A stretch of 37,893 nucleotides of DNA from contig JACQGM010000305.1 in the NCBI GenBank assembly GCA_016199585.1, positions 1 to 37,893 on the forward strand. The letters are read 5' to 3'. This stretch comes from Armatimonadota bacterium (lineage in GTDB: Bacteria > Armatimonadota > JAAZEB01). The position numbers were made by a program, and so were the translations under genes. A model generated the notes under the pieces. The model made no database searches. It saw nothing but the letters and a program-made list of their open reading frames with translations, and was not told the DNA's origin. Of the stretch, positions 33,129-37,893 are shown in pieces; the stretch's first letter is position 1, and each line of letters opens with the position of its first letter.

Positions 33129-33148
33129 AGTGGCCCGGGGCGGGGGCC

Positions 33149-33601
33149 TCAGTGCCCCGGCTTGGCGGGCAGCCCCGGCTTCACCTTCGGGCGATGCCCC
33201 TCCTTCATCCGGGCCTCGGCCTTCGCCTTCATCAGCGCCTTCAGCTTCGCCTTCTGCTCCGCCGTGAGGATCGCATCCATCCTCCGTTGGCGCTCCTCGA
33301 ACAGCGGCTTCATCTTGGCTCTCTTCTGCTCCTTGGTGAGCGCCTCGTCCTTCATGATCGCTTCCATCCGGGCGCCCAGATCCTTCTCCAGCGCCCGGAT
33401 CCTCGCGTGCTGCGCCTCGGTGAGGCCCAGCTCCTTGAAGACCGGCTTCCCCGGGCCCCCGGGCTTGTGGATGGCCGCCCCCTTCTTCGCCGGCGGCGGC
33501 GCCCGGTGCTCGCCCTTCTCACCGGCGACGGCGCGTCCCGCCAGGGCGGCCAGCAGGCTCACCGCCAGACCTGTCATGAACACGAAGGTGCACTTCCTCA
33601 T
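33149..33601 (-). CDS. Spy/CpxP-like periplasmic LTxxQ protein
   Basis: This is a 150-residue exported protein. It has a signal peptide (about residues 1-26, MRKCTFVFMTGLAVSLLAAL, cleavage near AVA), a Pro/Lys-rich linker, then three helices each opened by an LTxxQ-type motif: LGLTEAQHARIRAL, ALTKEQKRAKMKPL and ILTAEQKAKLKAL. This is the pattern of Spy/CpxP and zinc-resistance-associated periplasmic chaperones. The C-terminus is very basic (RPKVKPGLPAKPGH). ATG 33601 has GGAGGAG (33609-33615) at 7 nt. No two-component system is adjacent. Confidence 0.82.
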   Translation of the reverse strand: MRKCTFVFMTGLAVSLLAALAGRAVAGEKGEHRAPPPAKKGAAIHKPGGPGKPVFKELGLTEAQHARIRALEKDLGARMEAIMKDEALTKEQKRAKMKPLFEERQRRMDAILTAEQKAKLKALMKAKAEARMKEGHRPKVKPGLPAKPGH

Positions 33602-33980
33602 CTCTTCTCTCCTCCGGCGCCCCGCCCGTGCGGGGAGCCCGCGTGCGGCCGGCTTCCGGCGAGCCGGGGCTCGGCAGCACGTGCCCGCGCCGGAAGTCTC
33701 CCGCTGCTCTATCTGACGCGCGCGGGGGCCGCGACGTTGCCCCTTTCTTCGACGCGCACTCGCCGGATCATCTTCGCGTCCCCCGGGGGGCGATGGGATC
33801 CCCGGGGGCGCTCGGGGCAGGTAAGCGGCTCTCAAGGCAGAACTCCTTGGTAACGCGGGTGCGTCTCTCCCGCGGTGCCCGAGAGGGCGATATCGGGAGG
33901 ACCGCCGGCCTGGCGGCGGGCGGCGAGCGAGGACGCGGGGGTGGCGCGTGGAGAGTTCGGGTGGAGGGGTGCCGGCAGCG
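33602..33980. other. Intergenic region between divergent genes
   Basis: These 379 bases separate the Spy-like gene (minus) from the MFS gene (plus). Apart from their ribosome binding sites I see no convincing promoter, repeat or small gene. Confidence 0.5.
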
Positions 33981-35276
33981 ATGGAGATCCCGCCTGCGGA
34001 GCGCGCGCGCGGCCAGCGCGCGATCATCCGCGGCGCGTGCGCCAGCTCCGTGATCTACGTGACGGCCTACGGGTCGGTGGCCACTCTCTTCCTGCTCTCC
34101 CTCGGAGCGTCGCCGTTCCATGTCGGCGCGATGTCCACGCTCATGGGCGTGGGCGTAGTGGGGCAGGTGATCGGGCTCTGGGTGCTGCCGCGCTACGGGA
34201 AGGCGCGGGTGTGCAGCATCGGGCGGATGGCATCGGGCGTGCCGGTGGGCCTCCTCGCGCTCCTGGCCGCGCGGGGCGCGCCCGGCCCCGCGTCGGTGTG
34301 GCTGACCATTGCGGCGTTGACTGCCATGAACCTGGTGCTCTACGTGGGCGACACCGGGTGGTGGCCGCTGATCCAGGACAACACGGCGGGCGATGCCGTC
34401 GGCGCGTTCCTGGTGCGGATGCGCACGCGCCTGCGCCTGATCGAGATCGCCACGCCGCTGCTGGTGGGGTGGTACCTGGGGGCGCGGCCGCCATCGGCGC
34501 GCTTCGTAGCGCCTTTCCTACTGTGCGCGGTCTCCATCGCCGCCAGCGGCTGGTCGGTTCGGGGCATTGCCGAGCGGCGGCAGGGAGGGGATCCCAGCTC
34601 CCTTGGACGCCTGCGCGCCGCCCTGGGGAATGTCTCGGTGCGCCGGTTCCTTCACTTCCTCTTCGTGCGCCGCATGGTGGTGGCGCTCTCCGGCCCGTTC
34701 TGGGTGGTGCTGCTGAACGCGCGGGGTCTGCCCGCCGGGCAGAACGTCTGGATGGGGGCGTTGGGGGCGCTGGGCAACGTCTGCGGCCTGCGCCACTGGG
34801 GCCGGCTGGTGGATGACCACGGCAGCCGTCCCGCCTTCGCCGTGACGCTGGTGCCCGGCGCGCTCCTCGGCCTGGCGTGGCTCTTCCTTCCGGAAGAGCG
34901 GCTGATGGCCTGGGCGGTGGCCTTCTACCTGGCGTGGGGGTTCTTCGAGGGCGGCTACTTCATGGGGCAGACGCACGCGGTCATGCACGCCGTGCCGGCG
35001 GAGAGCCAGGCCGAGGGGTTCGCGCTCGTCAACTACGCCGGCAGCCTGGGGAGCATGGCGGGCGCCTTCCTGGGCGGCATCGCCTTCGACCAGATCACGC
35101 GCTGGGCGGAGCAGGGAGGGCCGGACGGGCGCATCCTCTACCTGGTCGGCACGCAGGCCGGGCTGCTCGTGGCGTGGATCCTGAGCACGCGGCTGCCGGG
35201 CTACAAGGAGCAGACGCCCGCGCGCCGCCTCGCCGCCGCGGCCTGGCGCCGGGCGACGGGCGGCACCTGGAGGTAG
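33981..35276 (+). CDS. Major facilitator superfamily transporter
   Basis: This is a 431-residue integral membrane protein with about 11-12 helices in two halves, consistent with an MFS permease. Visible segments include SSVIYVTAYGSVATLFLLSLG, MSTLMGVGVVGQVIGLWVLPRYG (helices 1-2 with a G-rich A-loop substitute), WLTIAALTAMNLVLYVG, FLHFLFVRRMVVALSGPFWVVLLN at the start of the second half, and NYAGSLGSMAGAFLGGIAFDQI near the end. Substrate is unknown. ATG 33981 is chosen, with GGAGGGG (33963-33969) 11 nt upstream. An in-frame GTG at 33948 would add 11 residues. It ends 22 nt before the end of the convergent LemA-like gene. Confidence 0.82.
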   Translation: MEIPPAERARGQRAIIRGACASSVIYVTAYGSVATLFLLSLGASPFHVGAMSTLMGVGVVGQVIGLWVLPRYGKARVCSIGRMASGVPVGLLALLAARGAPGPASVWLTIAALTAMNLVLYVGDTGWWPLIQDNTAGDAVGAFLVRMRTRLRLIEIATPLLVGWYLGARPPSARFVAPFLLCAVSIAASGWSVRGIAERRQGGDPSSLGRLRAALGNVSVRRFLHFLFVRRMVVALSGPFWVVLLNARGLPAGQNVWMGALGALGNVCGLRHWGRLVDDHGSRPAFAVTLVPGALLGLAWLFLPEERLMAWAVAFYLAWGFFEGGYFMGQTHAVMHAVPAESQAEGFALVNYAGSLGSMAGAFLGGIAFDQITRWAEQGGPDGRILYLVGTQAGLLVAWILSTRLPGYKEQTPARRLAAAAWRRATGGTWR

Positions 35277-35298
35277 AGCGCGGGATGGAACCCGCGCC

Positions 35299-36039
35299 CT
35301 ACGGCTCGGGGTTGGCCGGGAAGCCGAGGAGCGGGCGCACCAGCACCACCGGGATGCTGCGGGCCGTGCGCCGGTAGGCGGCCACCGCCTCGTTGTGGCG
35401 CTTGCGCTCCGCGCTGATCCGGTTCTCGGAGCCGACGATCTCATAGGCCAGGCCGGAGGCGTAGGGGTCCTGCGAGGCTCCCACTGCCTCGTACAGCTCC
35501 CGGGCGGCGGCAGCCAGCTTGCCTTCGGCGGCCTCCCGCGCTTCCGGCGTCGCACCCGACCGCTGCGTCTCTTCGGCGAGCGCCTGTAGGGAAGCAGCCA
35601 GGGCGCGCTCCTTCGCGTCCCAGTTCTTCGAGTACGCCGAGAGGCGCAGGATGACCTCGTCCCGGCGCTGACGCACGTTCTCCAACTGTGCCCGGGTCTT
35701 CTCCACCTCCGCCAATTGCCCGTTGAGGACGGAGTGGCCGTAGAACGCGGAGAGGACCAGGAACACGCCGACCACGATCCCGACGGTGCTCAGGGCGCGC
35801 CGCCGCGCCGCGCGCGCCGCGGCGATCCGCTCCCGATCCGCCCGCAGCTCCGTGATCGCCCGCTGGATGAACTCGCGGCGCACCCCCACGGCCGCGGCGC
35901 CCGCCTCCAGGGATGCCTGGTCCATCTCCTCTTTTTCGTCTTCCGTCTCGTCCTGGAGGGCCAGGGCGCGGCGCACGATCTCGTCGGCCTCAGCGTCGCT
36001 GAAGCCCTCATCCGAGAGCTGCCGTCGCGCGTCGGACAT
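35299..36039 (-). CDS. LemA-like coiled-coil membrane protein
   Basis: This is a 246-residue protein. An N-terminal acidic helical segment (residues 1-50, LSDEGFSDAEADEIVRRALALQ) is followed by a basic stretch and one membrane helix (about 88-105, STVGIVVGVFLVLSAFYG). A coiled coil follows (NGQLAEVEKTRAQLENVRQRRDEVILRLSAYSKN). The C-terminal part (SGLAYEIVGSENRISAERKRHNEAVAAYRRTARSIPVVLVRPLLGF) matches the end of LemA proteins (ENRI...R..YN.AV..YN....FP). Compared with LemA it has an extra N-terminal domain and its helix is internal. It lies 15 nt after a TPM-domain gene, and LemA with TPM proteins is a recurrent pairing in bacteria. Function is unknown; an envelope-associated role is inferred. 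Confidence 0.75.
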   Translation of the reverse strand: MSDARRQLSDEGFSDAEADEIVRRALALQDETEDEKEEMDQASLEAGAAAVGVRREFIQRAITELRADRERIAAARAARRRALSTVGIVVGVFLVLSAFYGHSVLNGQLAEVEKTRAQLENVRQRRDEVILRLSAYSKNWDAKERALAASLQALAEETQRSGATPEAREAAEGKLAAAARELYEAVGASQDPYASGLAYEIVGSENRISAERKRHNEAVAAYRRTARSIPVVLVRPLLGFPANPEP

Positions 36040-36054
36040 CGCCTTCTTCCCCTC

Positions 36055-37221
36055 TCACCAGCTCGCGCCCGCGCCGCCGCCCCCCGAGCTCCCCCCGCCG
36101 AAGCTCCCGCTCGAGCTGCTGCTGGAGGACCAGTCGCTGCCGCTGGACGACCAGCTACTCCCGGAGGAGGTGGAGCGCACGCGCTTCGGAATCACCTCGT
36201 TCTCCACGTCCCGGTGCTTGCAGCCGGGGAAGCGACAGGTGCGCACCACCCTCCGCAGCCCCGTCCGCTCGTACGTCGGCTGTCTGATGACCGTGGAGGA
36301 CTGGACCTTGACGGTGTGGCGCTTGCAGCCCGGGCAGTCGCTGAAGCGCCACGAACGCCGCGGCTCGATCCGGTGCTTCTGGCAGGCGTCGCAGCGCCAG
36401 GCGCGCCAATCAACGGCACCCAGGTCCTCTTCGGTCTTCTGGTCGCGCGAGAGGTAGGCGTCATCCTGCTCCTCCGTCAGCCGGCGCATGCGCTTGCCGC
36501 AGTCGCAGTGGCGAATGTTCGAGCGCCACACGGCGTAGGCGATGAGCGGCCCCAGCAGGAGCACCGCGACCCCGAGCGGGAGGTGCCAGGGGTAAGGCTC
36601 GGGCTCCGGACGGGGGAAACGGAGTGGCGGACGGTAGGGCGGCGCGGAGCGCCCGGCACCGCCACTGGTGGTCCCCGGCGACGGAGGGGCCGGGGAGCCG
36701 CCGCCAAGGATGGACGCCAACTGCCGCGTGACCGCCAGCAGCCCGCCGCCGTAGTCGCCCTGGCGGAAGCGGGGAACCGCCTGCGCCTGCAAGATGCCGC
36801 CCACGCGGCTGTCCGGCAGGTCGCCCTCGACTCCGTAGCCGGTCTCCACCTCCACCCGGCGAGCATCCAGGACGAGCAGCACCAGGATGCCGTTATCCTT
36901 GCCCTTCTTACCGATGCCCCAGCGGTTGAACAGGGCGGTGGCGAAGTCCTTGGGTGTCTCCCCGTCCGTGCGCCGGATGGTGACGACGGCGATCTCGGCG
37001 CTCGTGCGGGCATCCAGGTTGTCTATGACCGCGTTGATCTGGCGCTCGGTATCATCGGAGATGACGCCGGCCATGTCGCTCACCCAGGCGTCGCGCGCCT
37101 CCTTGGGGTTGGTGACCCCGGCGACCGCCTCGGCGCGGGCGCCGGCAGCCCCGGCGAAGACCCATCCGAGGAGAGCCAGCGCGAGGACGCGGGCGGTCTG
37201 CCATCGCAGAAAGCGGATCAT
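36055..37221 (-). CDS. TPM-domain membrane protein with C-terminal Cys-rich region
   Basis: This is a 388-residue protein. It has a signal peptide (about residues 1-30), an extracytoplasmic TPM (YgcG/Psb32-type) domain at about 40-170 (VSDMAGVISDDTERQINAVIDNLDARTSAEIAVVTI, ALFNRWGIGKKGKDNGILVLLVLDARRVEVETGYGVEGDLPD), a Pro-rich linker and a membrane helix near 217-235 (LPLGVAVLLLGPLIAYAVW). A cytoplasmic part follows with CxC, CDAC, CPGC and CRFPGCKH pairs that look like two zinc ribbons. The tail is Ser/Gly-rich (SFGGGSSGGGGAGASW), as is usual for TPM proteins. Its ATG overlaps the stop of the second TPM gene (ATGA, 37218-37221). Confidence 0.87.
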   Translation of the reverse strand: MIRFLRWQTARVLALALLGWVFAGAAGARAEAVAGVTNPKEARDAWVSDMAGVISDDTERQINAVIDNLDARTSAEIAVVTIRRTDGETPKDFATALFNRWGIGKKGKDNGILVLLVLDARRVEVETGYGVEGDLPDSRVGGILQAQAVPRFRQGDYGGGLLAVTRQLASILGGGSPAPPSPGTTSGGAGRSAPPYRPPLRFPRPEPEPYPWHLPLGVAVLLLGPLIAYAVWRSNIRHCDCGKRMRRLTEEQDDAYLSRDQKTEEDLGAVDWRAWRCDACQKHRIEPRRSWRFSDCPGCKRHTVKVQSSTVIRQPTYERTGLRRVVRTCRFPGCKHRDVENEVIPKRVRSTSSGSSWSSSGSDWSSSSSSSGSFGGGSSGGGGAGASW

Positions 37222-37751
37222 CGCGCGTCTCCTTCCCGTGGGGGCGTGCCCCGGGCGATCAGATCGGCCAGCCGCTCGACGCCCGCGCGCAGCCCCTCGG
37301 CGATCCGGCCCTCCTTCAGGTGGGGCACCACCGCCTGCTCCAGGATTTCGAGCGATCCCTCATCGGAGACGAGGACATCCCAGAGGTAGCCAACCTCGCA
37401 CTCGACCCGCCGCTCGTCCATCGCCAGCAGGACCAGGAGTCCGGCGTGCGAGGGGCCGCCGACCTCCCAGCGGTTGAACAGCCAGAACACGTACTCCGCC
37501 GGCTTCACGGGCTTCGTGGTCTGCACGGTGGCGACTACCAGCTCGCCGCCGGTAGTGGCGTGGATCTGCGCCAGGCGCTGCGCCATCGCATCCCGGTCGC
37601 TCGCGGGCAGAGCACCCGCCAAGTCGTTGACGAGGCCGGCCCGCTCCGGCGGGTTGTTGAGACGGCGATCCAGGTCGCCGATGCCGAAGCCGCATCCCCG
37701 GCAGCGGGGCACCTGGTCATCAACGAGCAGGCCGCAGCGTGGGCATTTCAT
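37218..37751 (-). CDS. TPM-domain protein with N-terminal zinc ribbon
   Basis: This is a 177-residue protein that begins with a short zinc ribbon (MKCPRCGLLVDDQVPRCRGCG). A TPM-like domain follows (LVNDLAGALPASDRDAMAQRLAQIHATTGGELVVATVQT, VFWLFNRWEVGGPSHAGLLVLLAMDERRVECEVGY). No signal peptide is present, so unlike its neighbour it appears cytoplasmic. ATG 37751 has GAGG at 6 nt and gives the ribbon its natural start. The frame remains open upstream to 37883 without resemblance to anything. It is the first visible gene of the TPM-TPM-LemA operon. The last 140 bases of the window beyond it show no gene. Confidence 0.85.
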   Translation of the reverse strand: MKCPRCGLLVDDQVPRCRGCGFGIGDLDRRLNNPPERAGLVNDLAGALPASDRDAMAQRLAQIHATTGGELVVATVQTTKPVKPAEYVFWLFNRWEVGGPSHAGLLVLLAMDERRVECEVGYLWDVLVSDEGSLEILEQAVVPHLKEGRIAEGLRAGVERLADLIARGTPPREGDAR

Positions 37752-37893
37752 CGGGCACCTCGCTCTCGGGCGGCGTGATCCTCCGTAGGGTGGCCGCGTG
37801 GCGTTGCGCCGGTATTCGCCGCGCAGGGCGCGACTCCTTCCTTGCCGCCGCCTCCCCAGCGGTGTCGGTTTTGGGTTGCGCACGTTAGGGATG

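Overview
The window is high-GC bacterial DNA carrying about 32 genes on both strands in short operons. There is no tRNA, rRNA, CRISPR array, insertion sequence or phage gene that I can recognise. The mix (class I fumarase, GH15 and GH130 carbohydrate enzymes, Gfo/Idh/MocA oxidoreductase, M81 peptidase, TadE/TadG proteins, HEAT- and TPR-repeat proteins, UvsE) and the GC-rich hairpin repeats between genes would suit an environmental bacterium of the Armatimonadota or a similar phylum. That placement is an inference from gene content only. Several promoters match the sigma-70 consensus closely (TTGACA-17-TATGCT, TTGATA-18-TATAAT, TTGCCA-17-TATAAT), and most genes have a clear AGGAGG-type ribosome binding site.

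Layout. 1-1.1 kb: two-subunit class I fumarase, minus strand. 1.3-3.8 kb: universal stress protein and a GH15 glucoamylase-like enzyme. 3.8-5.6 kb: secreted YjbH-like protein (minus) and endonuclease V. 5.8-7.4 kb: exported staphylococcal-nuclease-like protein with its own strong promoter. 7.3-8.6 kb: GNAT acetyltransferase and OsmC peroxidase, divergent. 8.9-10.1 kb: Gfo/Idh/MocA oxidoreductase. 10.3-13.1 kb: hydrogenase maturation protease, Cys-rich protein, HypA, and UV-damage endonuclease UvsE. 13.2-15.9 kb: a beta-propeller lipoprotein split by an in-frame TGA, followed by a membrane protein split by a poly-G frameshift. 16-19.5 kb: GH130 phosphorylase, a 391-residue unknown, and a gluzincin-type peptidase. 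19.6-22 kb: membrane-anchored protein with about 21 HEAT repeats. 22-25 kb: HtrA-like protease and M81 peptidase, minus. 25.1-27.4 kb: TadE-TadE-TadG operon, minus. 27.6-29.4 kb: argS, apparently leaderless. 29.5-32.1 kb: a SEFIR-NB-ARC-TPR STAND protein, minus. 32.4-35.3 kb: DUF1361 membrane protein, Spy/CpxP-like protein, MFS transporter. 35.3-37.8 kb: LemA-like protein with two TPM-domain proteins, minus.

How the genes relate. Most are unrelated housekeeping or envelope functions. The coherent modules are fumarase alpha/beta (translationally coupled), the [NiFe]-hydrogenase maturation pair (protease and HypA, with no hydrogenase in view), DNA repair (nfi, uvsE), the Tad triad, and the LemA/TPM cluster. 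The items I find most interesting are the SEFIR-NB-ARC-TPR protein (a bacterial NLR-like, probably anti-phage, single-gene system), the lipoprotein with an in-frame TGA in a CxxU context followed by a SECIS-like hairpin (a nonsense mutation or assembly error is still more likely), the nuclease-fold protein with two altered active-site residues, and a dispersed family of near-identical intergenic hairpins.
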